The notes under the pieces were generated by a model. It saw only the letters and a program-made list of their open reading frames with translations, had not been told where the DNA came from and did no database searches. From positions 1,364,001-1,428,000 of the forward strand of contig NZ_CP075371.1 in assembly GCF_018459925.1 (NCBI RefSeq): a stretch of DNA of 64,000 bases, written 5' to 3'. The position numbers and the translations under genes were made by a program. This stretch comes from Nocardioides aquaticus. GTDB lineage: Bacteria > Actinomycetota > Actinomycetes > Propionibacteriales > Nocardioidaceae. Below are positions 47,351-55,740 of this stretch, one piece after another (the stretch's first letter is position 1; each line of letters opens with the position of its first letter).

Positions 47351-47728
47351 ATGGTGCGCCCGACGACCGTCCTGGTCGTGGACGGTGCCAACGTCGTCGG
47401 GGCCCGGCCCGACGGCTGGTGGAAGGACCGCGCCGGCGCGGCGACCCGGCTGCACGAGCAGCTGCTCGTCGCCGACGTGCCGCAGGAGAAGGTCGTGCTG
47501 GTCCTGGAGGGCGGCGCCAAGGCCGGGGTGCGGCCCGGGCGGGACGCCCACGTCACCACCGTCCACGCCGCCAAGGTCGGCGACGACAAGATCGTCGAGG
47601 AGGCCCGCCGGGCCGTGGAGGCAGGCCACCGCGTGACCGTCTGCACCGCCGACCGGATCCTGCAGGGCCGGGCCCTGCACGCCGGGGCCGAGACGGTCAG
47701 CCCGTCCTGGCTGCTCGACCTGCTCTGA
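47351..47728 (+). CDS. NYN domain protein (PIN-like RNase fold)
   Basis: The 125-residue protein shows a small PIN/NYN-type domain: VLVVDGANVVG with the first acidic metal ligand, a middle VVLVLEGGAK strand, GDDKIVEEARRAVEAGHRVTVCTAD and the end SPSWLLDLL. It resembles YacP-like nucleases, but a function on RNA is inferred from fold only. It starts 10 bases after ffh and is convergent with the next gene. Confidence 0.75.
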   Translation: MVRPTTVLVVDGANVVGARPDGWWKDRAGAATRLHEQLLVADVPQEKVVLVLEGGAKAGVRPGRDAHVTTVHAAKVGDDKIVEEARRAVEAGHRVTVCTADRILQGRALHAGAETVSPSWLLDLL

Positions 47729-47746
47729 CGGCTGCGTCGGCCGGGG

Positions 47747-48379
47747 TCACGAGGGGCCGGTCAGCCGAGCCCGTAGGACGTCGGTCCCCGGGCCGGTGAG
47801 GTCCTCGAGTGCCGCCAGCCGTCCGGTCATCGCCATGGCCAGCGCCTCGCTGGTCCCGCTCACGGCCGGCCCCGCGCCCCAGGACCAGTCCTGGTCCTCC
47901 GCGACCAGCCGGAGGCCGCGCGCCCGACGCCGGGGGACCAGGCCGGGCACGCCCGACGGCAGCCAGTCGAGCAGGAGGCGCCAGTCGTCGAGATCCGCGT
48001 CGTCGGGCAGGCCCAGGGGCCGGGCGCAGTCCCGCAGGTGCACGCAGCCGTCCGCGAGCTGACCCCTCGGGCCCACGCCCGGGGCCCGGACCCGCGTCTC
48101 CGCCCGGTCGCGGAGCAGTCCCGTCAGCTCCTGTACGGGGCGCCGCGCCAGCTCGGCGGCGACCGCGGCGCTGGCGCGGTCGAGCGACCCCCGGGCGCGC
48201 ACCAGCTGCACCGCGAACCCGCCGGCGCCACCGGTGAGCGGCATGACGAGATGACCGAGGACCTCGCGCACGGTCCACGGGTCGCAGAGGCTGGAGGTCT
48301 CGAGCTGGGCGGCGTCGAGGCCGTCGAAGAAGTCGGCCAGCCTCCGACGCCCGGCAGCCGTCCGCGCGTGGACGTCCAT
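47747..48379 (-). CDS. Maleylpyruvate isomerase family mycothiol-dependent protein (DinB-like)
   Basis: The 210-residue protein starts MDVHARTAAGRRRLADFFDG and has the MDMPI_N/DinB-like four-helix pattern (CDPWTVREVLGHLVMPL; LADGCVHLRDCARPLGL), where conserved His residues bind a divalent metal. Such enzymes use mycothiol, the actinobacterial thiol. The substrate is unknown. TATCCT (48386-48391) sits 6 bases before the ATG on the minus strand, so the transcript is probably leaderless. Confidence 0.78.
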   Translation of the reverse strand: MDVHARTAAGRRRLADFFDGLDAAQLETSSLCDPWTVREVLGHLVMPLTGGAGGFAVQLVRARGSLDRASAAVAAELARRPVQELTGLLRDRAETRVRAPGVGPRGQLADGCVHLRDCARPLGLPDDADLDDWRLLLDWLPSGVPGLVPRRRARGLRLVAEDQDWSWGAGPAVSGTSEALAMAMTGRLAALEDLTGPGTDVLRARLTGPS

Positions 48380-48411
48380 CCGGGGAGGATAGGGCGGCCA
48401 CCGCGGCGCTG

Positions 48412-49572
48412 TCAGGCCTGCGCGACCCGGGCCAGGGCCAGCGACACCGCGCCGAGCACCTCCGCACGCTCCCCGAGGGCGCCGGAGCGCACCTCGAGAC
48501 CGCCGACCACGTCGGGGTCGGCGTGGTCCCGCAGCCCGACCCGGACCCCGTCGAGCACGTCCGCGGCCCGGCCGAGCGGACCGCCGACGACCACCACGGA
48601 GGGATCGAGGGCGGTCACCACGTCGGCCAGCACCCGGCCGACCTGCTGCCCGGCGCGGTGCAGCACCCGGCGTACGTCCTGGTGACCCTGCTCGGCGAGC
48701 CCCACGAGGTCCTCCACGGCCGCGCCGTGGACGGGCCGCAGCAGGTCCTGCAGGCGGTCGGTGGAGACCTCGGTCTCCAGGCAGCCACGACGCCCGCAGC
48801 GGCAGGCCAGGCCGTCGGGCACCGACGTCACGTGGCCGAGCTCGCCGGCGCGACCACCGGCGCCGCGGTGCAGGCGGCCCCCCAGGACGAGCCCGGCCCC
48901 GACGCCGCTGGCCAGCTTGACGTAGACGACGTCGGCGACCAGCCGCGCACTGCCACGGCCCAGCTCGGCCAGGGCGCCGAGGTTCGCGTCGTTGTCGACG
49001 TGCACCGCGACGCCGACCAGGCGGGCGAGGTCCTGCTCGGGGTCGACCCCGGCCCACGCGGGCATCAGGGCGGCGTCGAGCTCCCGGGTGCCGCGGGCCA
49101 GGGGGGCGGGCAGGCAGGCCCCGACCGCCTGCAGCCGGGCGACGTCCTCGCCGGCCCGGTCGACCGCCTCGTGCACCATCGCGGCGGCCTGCTCGAGCGC
49201 GGCGACGCCGAGCCCGTCGACGTCGAGGACCCGGCGCTCCTCCGCGAGCACCTCGCCCGCCCGGTCGGCCACGACGACCCGGACGTGGCGGTGGCCGAGG
49301 TCGACCCCGGCCACGATCCCGGTGGGGGCGCTGAGGCGTACCAGGACCGGCGGGCGACCGCTGCCGCCGCGGTGCGGGCGGACCCGCTCGCTGGTCTCCA
49401 CGACGCGCCCGGCCTCGATCAGCTCGGCGACCAGGCTGGAGACGGTGGCCCGCGACAACCCGGTGCCGCGCACCAGGTCGGCGCGGCTCAGCGCGCCCTC
49501 GCGGGCCAGGACCACGGTGATCGCCTGGGCGTTGCCGGCGCGCAGGCGGGCCAGCGCGCCGGTCGTGGTCAT
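48412..49572 (-). CDS. ROK family transcriptional regulator
   Basis: The 386-residue protein has an N-terminal winged helix (AITVVLAREGALSRADLVRG, then GLSRATVSSLVAELIEAG) and a C-terminal ROK sugar-kinase fold: GVDLGHRHVRVVVAD and the zinc site GLACRCGRRGCLETE. It is therefore an NagC/Mlc-type repressor that senses a sugar or sugar phosphate. ATG 49572 is preceded at 7 bases by TAGGCT, giving a leaderless message. It is divergent from the amidohydrolase gene, a likely target. Confidence 0.9.
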   Translation of the reverse strand: MTTTGALARLRAGNAQAITVVLAREGALSRADLVRGTGLSRATVSSLVAELIEAGRVVETSERVRPHRGGSGRPPVLVRLSAPTGIVAGVDLGHRHVRVVVADRAGEVLAEERRVLDVDGLGVAALEQAAAMVHEAVDRAGEDVARLQAVGACLPAPLARGTRELDAALMPAWAGVDPEQDLARLVGVAVHVDNDANLGALAELGRGSARLVADVVYVKLASGVGAGLVLGGRLHRGAGGRAGELGHVTSVPDGLACRCGRRGCLETEVSTDRLQDLLRPVHGAAVEDLVGLAEQGHQDVRRVLHRAGQQVGRVLADVVTALDPSVVVVGGPLGRAADVLDGVRVGLRDHADPDVVGGLEVRSGALGERAEVLGAVSLALARVAQA

Positions 49573-49579
49573 GCGCCCC

Positions 49580-49604
49580 AGCCTAGGAGCCCGGCCGGTA
49601 GGTT
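49580..49604. promoter_or_regulatory. Divergent leaderless -10 elements for the ROK regulator and amidohydrolase
   Basis: Minus strand TAGGCT (49580-49585) lies 7 bases before the ROK ATG at 49572. Plus strand TAGGTT (49599-49604) lies 8 bases before the amidohydrolase ATG at 49613. Only 40 bases part the start codons. A ROK operator must overlap both promoters or the gene starts. Confidence 0.65.
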
Positions 49605-49612
49605 CGGCGCCC

Positions 49613-50698
49613 ATGAGCCGCCCGCCCGCCCTGCGCTTCCACGGTCCCGTCCTGCCCGACGGGGAGACCCGCACCCTCTACGTCGTCGACGGCCACGTCA
49701 CCTACGAGCCGCAGGCCGGCGCGGAGACCGCGGGGGAGGGCTGGGTCCTGCCCGGGCTGGTCGACGCGCACTGCCACGTCGGGCTGGAGAGCCACGGAGC
49801 CGTCGACGAGGCCACGACCGAGCGGCAGGCCCTGGCCGACCGTGAGGTCGGAGCGCTGCTGCTGCGCGACTGCGGGTCGGCCGCCGACACGGCCTGGGTC
49901 CAGGAGCGTGACGACCTGCCCCGGCTGATCCGCTGCGGGCGGCACCTGGCCCGCACCCGCCGCTACATCCGCAACTACGCCCACGAGGTCGAGCCCGACG
50001 ACCTCCCGGCGTACGTCGCGACCGAGGCCGGTCGCGGGGACGGCTGGGTCAAGCTGGTCGGCGACTGGATCTCGCGCGACGAGGGCGACCTGGCCCCGTC
50101 GTTCCCGGCCGACACCTTCGCGGAGGCGATCGCGGTCGCCCACGAGCACGGCGCCCGGGTCACCGCGCACTGCTTCGGCCACACCGTCCTGCCGCAGCTG
50201 ATCGAGGCCGGCATCGACTGCATCGAGCACGGCACCGGTCTGACCCCCGACCTGGTCGAGGCGATGGCCGCGCAGGGGACCGCCCTGGTGCCGACGGTGA
50301 TGCAGCTGGAGAACTTCCCCGGCTACGCCGACGCGGGGGAGGAGAGGTTCCCCCGGTACGCCACCACCATGCGCGACCTGTACGCGCGCCGCCGCGAGAC
50401 GATCATGTCCGCGCACGAGGCCGGCGTGGCGATCTACGCCGGCACCGACGCCGGGGGCGTGCTGCCCCACGGCGGGATCGCCGGGGAGGTGCGCGCGCTG
50501 GCCGGGCTCGGGTTCACCGCCGAGGCCGCGCTCGGCGCCGCGTCGTGGAGCGCCCGCACCTGGCTCGGCCACCCCGGGCTCGAGGAGGGCGCCCCGGCCG
50601 ACCTCGTCGTCTACGACCGCGACCCGCGTACGGACCTCTCGGTGCTCGACACCCCCTCCCGCGTCGTGCTGCGGGGCGTGGTGGTCGGCTCGCGGTAG
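49613..50698 (+). CDS. Metal-dependent amidohydrolase family protein
   Basis: The 361-residue protein is of the imidazolonepropionase/prolidase-like amidohydrolase type: LPGLVDAHCHVGLESHG gives the HxH metal site, WVKLVGDW the carbamylated-lysine segment, VTAHCFGHTVLPQLIEAGIDCIEHGTG two more His ligands and IYAGTDAGGVLPHGG the catalytic Asp. The end LEEGAPADLVVYDRDP is typical. The substrate is unknown; regulation by the divergent ROK protein would suggest a carbohydrate-linked role. Confidence 0.87.
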   Translation: MSRPPALRFHGPVLPDGETRTLYVVDGHVTYEPQAGAETAGEGWVLPGLVDAHCHVGLESHGAVDEATTERQALADREVGALLLRDCGSAADTAWVQERDDLPRLIRCGRHLARTRRYIRNYAHEVEPDDLPAYVATEAGRGDGWVKLVGDWISRDEGDLAPSFPADTFAEAIAVAHEHGARVTAHCFGHTVLPQLIEAGIDCIEHGTGLTPDLVEAMAAQGTALVPTVMQLENFPGYADAGEERFPRYATTMRDLYARRRETIMSAHEAGVAIYAGTDAGGVLPHGGIAGEVRALAGLGFTAEAALGAASWSARTWLGHPGLEEGAPADLVVYDRDPRTDLSVLDTPSRVVLRGVVVGSR

Positions 50699-50719
50699 GC
50701 CTCGGCGCGAAGGGTGACC

Positions 50720-50814
50720 GGTGGTCGAGGAGCGAGCGCAGCGAGCGTCTCGGGGCCAGGCCGTTGTCGATGGGTGACGTGCATGCACCTGGTGCGTGCA
50801 GATGACCCATCGAC
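50720..50814. repeat. REP-like sequence and imperfect 49-bp palindrome
   Basis: Bases 50720-50752 (GGTGGTCGAGGAGCGAGCGC and on) look like a repetitive extragenic palindrome common in Nocardioides and relatives, here with an internal dyad (GAGCGAGCGCAGCGAGCG). Then 50766-50814 form an inverted repeat with 24-base arms starting GTCGATGGGT and four mismatches. Together they may end the amidohydrolase transcript. Confidence 0.6.
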
Positions 50815-50905
50815 GGTGCGGGGGAAGCGTCTGGGCGTAGCTGACGCTCGATCTCGAGCGGCGAGGGCCGTCCCGTGGAGCCGGATTCGGCTGCAGGCCC
50901 ACCCC

Positions 50906-50915
50906 GTGGCAGACT
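50906..50915 (+). promoter_or_regulatory. rpsP promoter core, GTGGCAGACT
   Basis: GTGGCAGACT includes a CAGACT -10-like hexamer. Almost the same ten bases (GTGGCAGAAT) occur upstream of rplS at 53674-53683. Sharing by two ribosomal protein operons supports a real promoter. The leader to the start codon is about 130 bases. Confidence 0.5.
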
Positions 50916-51044
50916 GACCCGCTGAGTCCACGCGTGCGGACCCTCTCGCCGGACGCGCTGGCCCTCCGGGGTGTCCCGCCTGGTGTTTCCCCGCCCGCTG
51001 CGGCCCGCCCCACCCACCACGAGTTCCAAGGAGACACCACAGAC

Positions 51045-51581
51045 GTGGCCGTCAAGATTCGTTTGAAGCGCCTGGGCAAGGTCCGGGTCCCGCAGTACCG
51101 CATCGTCGTCGTCGACAGCCGTAAGAAGCGCGACGGCCGGGTGATCGAGGAGATCGGTCGGTACCAGCCCAAGGAGGAGCCCTCCGTCATGGTGGTGCAG
51201 TCCGAGCGGGCGCAGTACTGGCTCGGCGTCGGCGCCCAGCCGACCGAGGCCGTCGAGGCGATCCTCAAGGTCACCGGCGACTGGCAGACCTTCAAGGGCC
51301 TGCCGGGCACCGAGGGCACGTTGCGCGTCAAGGACGAGAAGCGCGCCAAGCAGGACATCTTCAACGAGGCCCTGAAGGAGGCGCACGGCTCCGGCGGTGC
51401 CGCCGCCACCACCAAGGCGGAGAAGTCCGACAAGGCCGAGAAGCCCGCCAAGAAGGCCGAGGCCAAGGCGGACGCCGCGGCCAAGACCCCGGAGTCGGAG
51501 ACGCCCGAGGGCGCCACCGTCGAGGCCGAGGCCAACGAGCCGGCCGAGAAGACCCCGAGCGACGCCCCGGCGGAGAACTGA
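51045..51581 (+). CDS. rpsP: 30S ribosomal protein S16 with long acidic/Ala-Lys tail
   Basis: Residues 1-85 are normal S16 ([32 protein letters not shown]). The 178-residue product is about twice the usual length of S16: after about residue 110 it continues with a low-complexity tail rich in Lys, Glu and Ala ([20 protein letters not shown]). Tails of this kind are frequent in actinobacterial S16. AAGGAG precedes the GTG. It is the first gene of the rpsP-khpA-rimM-trmD operon. Confidence 0.96.
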   Translation: MAVKIRLKRLGKVRVPQYRIVVVDSRKKRDGRVIEEIGRYQPKEEPSVMVVQSERAQYWLGVGAQPTEAVEAILKVTGDWQTFKGLPGTEGTLRVKDEKRAKQDIFNEALKEAHGSGGAAATTKAEKSDKAEKPAKKAEAKADAAAKTPESETPEGATVEAEANEPAEKTPSDAPAEN

Positions 51582-51585
51582 CGCC

Positions 51586-51828
51586 ATGCTCGCCGATGCT
51601 CTCGAGCACCTCGTGCGTGGTGTGGTCGACAACCCCGACGACGTCGTCGTGTCGGACAAGCAGCTGCGCCGAGGTCCGCTGCTCGAGGTCCGGGTCCACC
51701 CCGACGACCTCGGCAAGGTGATCGGCCGTGGCGGGCGCACGGCGACCGCGTTCCGCACCGTCGTGAGCGCCCTCGCGGGCCGCGAGGGTGCACGGATCGA
51801 CTTCGTCGACGTCGACCGACGCCGCTGA
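51586..51828 (+). CDS. khpA: RNA-binding KH domain protein KhpA
   Basis: The 80-residue single KH-domain protein has [20 protein letters not shown] with the GxxG loop (IGRGG) that contacts RNA. KhpA works with KhpB/Jag in several Gram-positives. It begins 4 bases after rpsP and holds its usual place before rimM. Confidence 0.93.
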   Translation: MLADALEHLVRGVVDNPDDVVVSDKQLRRGPLLEVRVHPDDLGKVIGRGGRTATAFRTVVSALAGREGARIDFVDVDRRR

Positions 51829-51851
51829 GCGCAGCACCACAGAGCAGCAGA

Positions 51852-51888
51852 CGACAGGGTGTCGCCCCACCGGGGCGGCACCCTGTCG
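51852..51888 (+). terminator. Hairpin inside the operon between khpA and rimM
   Basis: A 17-pair stem with one G-T wobble (51852-51868 with 51872-51888) and a 3-base loop lies between khpA and rimM. As rimM and trmD need this message, it is more likely a partial terminator or processing site than a full stop. Confidence 0.7.
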
Positions 51889-51921
51889 CGTCCCAGCAGC
51901 AGCCCCAACAGGAGGACACCC

Positions 51922-52488
51922 GTGGACCAGATCGAGGTCGTCGTCGGCCGGCTCGGCAAGCCGCACGGCCTGCGTGGCGAGCTGACCGTGGAGCTGCGCA
52001 CCGACGAGCCCGAGCGCCGGTTCGCGGTGGGGGCGGTCCTGCGCACGGAGCCCCCGCGCGGCGGGGCGTTCCCGCACCGGTCGCTCGAGGTGACCGCGAC
52101 GCGGTGGCACCAGGGCGTGCTGCTGGCCACGTTCGCCGGGCTCGAGGACCGTACGGCCGCGGAGTCGGCCCGCGGCGTCCTGCTGCGCGCCGACGTCGAC
52201 CCGTCCGAGCGACCGGAGGACCCCGAGGAGTTCTACGACCACCAGCTCGTCGGGCTTGCGGTGCACGACCTGGACGGCACGCGGATCGGCGAGGTCACGG
52301 CCCTCCAGCACGGTGCGCAGGACCTGCTCGTGGTCCGCACCCCGGACGGCCGCGACGCGCTGGTCCCCTTCGTGTCCGCCCTCGTGCCCGAGGTCGACCT
52401 GGACGCCCGGCGGGTCGTGGTCGCCGACCGGCCCGGCCTGGTCACGCCGTTCCCCGAGGAGCCCGGGAAGGCCCGGGACGAGGCGTGA
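51922..52488 (+). CDS. rimM: Ribosome maturation factor RimM
   Basis: The 188-residue protein helps 30S head assembly around S19. The N-terminal barrel has [20 protein letters not shown] and the C-terminal PRC barrel has [13 protein letters not shown] and [28 protein letters not shown] precedes the GTG. Its stop overlaps the trmD start. Confidence 0.95.
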   Translation: MDQIEVVVGRLGKPHGLRGELTVELRTDEPERRFAVGAVLRTEPPRGGAFPHRSLEVTATRWHQGVLLATFAGLEDRTAAESARGVLLRADVDPSERPEDPEEFYDHQLVGLAVHDLDGTRIGEVTALQHGAQDLLVVRTPDGRDALVPFVSALVPEVDLDARRVVVADRPGLVTPFPEEPGKARDEA

Positions 52489-53666
52489 GGCTGGACTACC
52501 TCACCATCTTCCCGGCCTACCTGGACGCGCTGCGTCTCTCCCTGCCCGGCCGGGCAGCCGCCTCGGGCCTGGTCGAGGTGCACGTCCACGACCTGCGCGA
52601 CTGGACCCACGACCGGCACCGCACGGTCGACGACAGCCCGTACGGCGGCGGCGCGGGCATGGTGATGACGCCCGGACCGTGGGGCGAGGCGTTCGACGGG
52701 CTCGGCGTCGGGGCCGAGGGGTCCGGGACGACCACGCTGGTGGTGCCCACCCCCTCGGGCGCCCCGTTCACGCAGGCAGCGGCCCGCGAGCTGGCCACGC
52801 GCGAACGCCTGGTCTTCGCCTGCGGCCGCTACGAGGGCATCGACCAGCGGGTGCTCGACCACGCCGCCGAGCGGGTCGAGGTGCGCGAGGTCTCGCTGGG
52901 CGACTACGTGCTGAACGGCGGCGAGGTCGCCGCGCTCGCGGTGACCGAGGCCGTCGTACGCCTCCTGCCGGGCTTCATGGGCAACGCCGCCTCGTTGACC
53001 GAGGAGAGCCACGAGGACGGGCTGCTGGAGTACCCCGTCTACACCAAGCCGGCCTCCTGGCGCGGCCACGACGTCCCGCCCGTGCTGCTGTCCGGCGACC
53101 ACGGGGCCGTCGCCGCCTGGCGCGCCGAGCAGTCCCGACGGCGTACGGCGCAGCGCCGTCCGGACCTGCTGCACCCGGGCGAGGTGCTGGCCGGCGCGGG
53201 GGAGTGGTCGGCCGTGCCGGCGACCCGGTCCGACGCCGGCGAGCTGCTGACGCTGCAGCGCGCCTGCTGGGTGCAGGAGGCGCTGGCGATCGGCTCCTTG
53301 GACGTCGTCCCCGCCCTGCACGAGACCCTGGACGACGTCGTGGCCGGGCTGGAGGAGTGGCAGACCCGGGTGGTGCGCGTCGCCGGTCGCCTGGTGGGCT
53401 CGGTCCGTGGGCGCCTGGTGGGCACCACCTGGCACGTCGGGCGGCTGATGGTCGCGCCGGACCTGCAGGGCCGCGGCCTGGGGCGGGCGCTGCTGGCCCA
53501 CGCCGAGTCGCTCGCCCCGGTGGAGGCCACGTCGTGCTCGTTGGTCACCGGGGCCGCCAGCGCGGACAACATCAGGATGTACCGCAAGGCGGGCTACCGC
53601 GAGCGTCCCGACCTCGAGGCGCCGCCCGGCGGGGTCGTGCTGACCCGACGGATTTCCCGGCGCTGA
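52485..53666 (+). CDS. trmD: tRNA (guanine-N1-)-methyltransferase TrmD fused to a GNAT domain
   Basis: The 393-residue protein is longer than normal TrmD (about 230-270). Residues 1-235 form the SPOUT methyltransferase that makes m1G37 in t[47 protein letters not shown] and the knot [17 protein letters not shown]. Residues about 250-393 form a GNAT acetyltransferase with [20 protein letters not shown] and [12 protein letters not shown]. The join is in frame with no stop. The GTG overlaps the rimM stop. The role of the acetyltransferase part is unknown. Confidence 0.93.
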   Translation: MRLDYLTIFPAYLDALRLSLPGRAAASGLVEVHVHDLRDWTHDRHRTVDDSPYGGGAGMVMTPGPWGEAFDGLGVGAEGSGTTTLVVPTPSGAPFTQAAARELATRERLVFACGRYEGIDQRVLDHAAERVEVREVSLGDYVLNGGEVAALAVTEAVVRLLPGFMGNAASLTEESHEDGLLEYPVYTKPASWRGHDVPPVLLSGDHGAVAAWRAEQSRRRTAQRRPDLLHPGEVLAGAGEWSAVPATRSDAGELLTLQRACWVQEALAIGSLDVVPALHETLDDVVAGLEEWQTRVVRVAGRLVGSVRGRLVGTTWHVGRLMVAPDLQGRGLGRALLAHAESLAPVEATSCSLVTGAASADNIRMYRKAGYRERPDLEAPPGGVVLTRRISRR

Positions 53667-53673
53667 CGGCGCT

Positions 53674-53683
53674 GTGGCAGAAT
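53674..53683 (+). promoter_or_regulatory. rplS promoter core, GTGGCAGAAT
   Basis: GTGGCAGAAT lies just after the trmD stop and nearly equals the element before rpsP. It gives rplS its own transcript with a leader of about 165 bases. Confidence 0.5.
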
Positions 53684-53710
53684 CGCCGTTCGGCCAGTCG
53701 GCCAAATGAG

Positions 53711-53744
53711 GACCCTCCCGAGGACCTGCTCCGGCAGGAGGGTC
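53711..53744 (+). promoter_or_regulatory. Candidate structured leader of rplS
   Basis: GACCCTCC (53711-53718) pairs exactly with GGAGGGTC (53737-53744). It lies in the long leader between the putative promoter and the rplS start. Ribosomal protein leaders often bind their own product; this remains a guess here. Confidence 0.35.
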
Positions 53745-53854
53745 TGCGTCGCGCTCCTGCCACAGGGGGACGCGGGCGCCACCGGCACCCAGCACTGGCC
53801 TCCTGCGAGAACCATCGACCGCGGCTGACCTGTGGCACCCGCGAGGAGACACCC

Positions 53855-54202
53855 ATGACCAACCACCTCGTCACCGAGCTCGGCAGCGCCAACAAGCGCG
53901 ACGACCTCCCCAGCTTCCGTGGCGGCGACACCGTCAAGGTCCACGTGAAGGTGGTCGAGGGCAACCGCGCCCGCGTCCAGATCTTCCAGGGCGTCGTGAT
54001 CCGCGTCCACGGCTCGGGCATCGGCCGCACCTTCACCGTCCGCAAGGTCTCCTTCGGCGTCGGCGTCGAGCGCACCTTCCCGCTGCACTCCCCGATCTTC
54101 GAGCAGATCGAGGTCGTCACCCGCGGTGACGTGCGTCGCGCGAAGCTCTACTACCTGCGCAACCTGCGCGGCAAGGCCGCCAAGATCCGCGAGCGTCGCT
54201 GA
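53855..54202 (+). CDS. rplS: 50S ribosomal protein L19
   Basis: The 115-residue protein at the 30S-50S interface has [28 protein letters not shown]-type strand ([20 protein letters not shown]), [16 protein letters not shown] and the end [21 protein letters not shown] precedes the ATG. It has its own promoter after trmD. Confidence 0.97.
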   Translation: MTNHLVTELGSANKRDDLPSFRGGDTVKVHVKVVEGNRARVQIFQGVVIRVHGSGIGRTFTVRKVSFGVGVERTFPLHSPIFEQIEVVTRGDVRRAKLYYLRNLRGKAAKIRERR

Positions 54203-54222
54203 TCGAGCCAGGCCCACCGGCC

Positions 54223-54228
54223 TAGTAT
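54223..54228 (+). promoter_or_regulatory. Leaderless -10 element of lepB
   Basis: TAGTAT lies 6 bases before the GTG of lepB, and no ribosome binding site is present, so the transcript should start at the first codon. Confidence 0.6.
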
Positions 54229-54234
54229 CCGAGC

Positions 54235-54996
54235 GTGAGCACCAAGGACACCGCCGTCGACCGGTCCGACCAGGACGACGACCAGTCCTCGGGCTCACGC
54301 CAGGGACTGGGCCGGTGGCTGCTCGGCCTGCTCGTCACCACCGTCCTGCTGGCACTGCTGGTCAAGACCTTCCTGCTGCAGGCGTTCTACATCCCGTCCA
54401 CGTCGATGGAGCCCGGCCTCGAGGTCGGCGACCGCATCCTGGTCCAGAAGGTCTCGACGTGGGTCGGCAGCCCCGACCGCGGTGACGTCGTCGTCTTCGA
54501 GGACCCCGGCGGCTGGCTCGGCGCCCAGGGCGCGCCCGAGGGCAACGTCCTGACCTCGGCGTTCGGCGCGGTCGGGCTCTACCCCGAGGGTGGCCACCTG
54601 GTGAAGCGGGTCGTCGGCGTCGAGGGCGACGTCATCGAGTGCTGCGACGCCGAGGGCCGGATCATGGTCAACGGCGACCCGCTCGAGGAGGACGAGTACG
54701 TCCGTGGCGAGGACCTGCTGTGCAACGGCCCGATGACGGGCAACTGCGACTGGGTCGCCGGTCCCGTGCCCGCGGGCGAGATCTTCGTGATGGGCGACCA
54801 CCGCGACGCCTCGGGCGACTCCACGACGCACCTGTGCACCGACATGGAGACCGACTGCACCGACGACCCGTTCGTCGAGGAGGACCTCGTCGTGGGGACC
54901 GTGCTCGCCACCGTCTGGCCCCTCGACCGCCTCGGCCTCCAGGGCGGCAGCCCGGCGTCGTTCGACGACGTGCCCGACCCGGTCACGGCTCCCTGA
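54235..54996 (+). CDS. lepB: Signal peptidase I
   Basis: The 253-residue membrane protease removes signal peptides from exported proteins. An Asp-rich cytoplasmic start is followed by one helix (WLLGLLVTTVLLALLVKTF) and the catalytic Ser57 in FYIPSTSMEPGL. The catalytic Lys is near residue 124 in HLVKRVVGVEGD; GEIFVMGDHRDASGDS is box E. Extra cysteines (CCDAEG, CNGP, GNCD, HLCT) in the outer domain suggest disulfides. It appears leaderless. Confidence 0.95.
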   Translation: MSTKDTAVDRSDQDDDQSSGSRQGLGRWLLGLLVTTVLLALLVKTFLLQAFYIPSTSMEPGLEVGDRILVQKVSTWVGSPDRGDVVVFEDPGGWLGAQGAPEGNVLTSAFGAVGLYPEGGHLVKRVVGVEGDVIECCDAEGRIMVNGDPLEEDEYVRGEDLLCNGPMTGNCDWVAGPVPAGEIFVMGDHRDASGDSTTHLCTDMETDCTDDPFVEEDLVVGTVLATVWPLDRLGLQGGSPASFDDVPDPVTAP

Positions 54997-54997
54997 G

Positions 54998-55740
54998 GTG
55001 TCCCTGCTCCCGCGCGGGTCGACGGTCCGCCGTGACGCGGGCCTCTACGGCTACGAGCGCGCCCTGCGCCGCCAGGGGTTCGGGCCGGTGGCCGGGGTCG
55101 ACGAGGCCGGACGCGGCGCCTGCGCAGGCCCCCTCGTCGCCGGCGCCGCGATCCTCCCCGAGGGCCGCGCCGGCGTGGTCCCCGGGCTGGCCGACTCCAA
55201 GCTGCTGACCCCGCGCGCCCGGGAGCGCTGCTACGAGCAGGTCGTACGCCGCGCCGTCGCCTGGTCCGTCGTCGTGGTCGGCCACGAGGAGTGCGACCGC
55301 CTCGGGATGCACGTGGCCAACCTCGAGGCGCTGAGACGCGCGGTGGCCCTGCTCGAGCTGCCCCCGTCGTACGTCCTGACCGACGGGTTCCCCGTCGACG
55401 GGCTCGGGACGCCGGGCCTGGCGGTGTGGAAGGGCGACCGGGTCGCGGCCTGCATCGCGGCGGCCTCGGTGCTGGCCAAGGTCACCCGTGACCGGATCAT
55501 GACCGACCTGGACGCGGACTGGCCCGAGTACGACTTCCGCACCCACAAGGGCTACATCACCGACGTGCACGCCGCCGCCCTGGAGCGGCACGGTCCCTCG
55601 CCGGTGCACCGGATGCGCTTCGTCAACGTGCGCCGGGCCGCAGGGCTCGAGCCGCCCGCGGAGCCGTCCGCGGGGCGGGCGTGCACAATGAAGCCGTCGT
55701 CGACCACCCGTCCGCCGCGCCGTACCAGGAGGTCCGATGA
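54998..55740 (+). CDS. rnhB: Ribonuclease HII, 3' end unclear
   Basis: RNase HII nicks at ribonucleotides in DNA. The active site GVDEAGRGACAGPL (Asp35, Glu36), the second acidic site VLTDGFPVDG and the AASVLAKVTRD and YDFRTHKGY segments are intact up to about 55660. The frame has no stop where the domain ends; it stays open to 56119, across all of the DUF2469 gene. One missing base near 55640-55680 would instead end it at TGA 55738-55740, overlapping the next ATG in ATGA fashion. That end is given here. Confidence 0.85.

Larger units (their letters stand above)
50699..51044. other. 346-base gene-free region before rpsP
   Basis: Beyond the repeat structures at 50720-50814 it holds the rpsP promoter (50906-50915) and a 130-base leader with AAGGAG (51028-51033). 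No convincing gene was found; the short frames here translate the palindrome. Confidence 0.6.
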
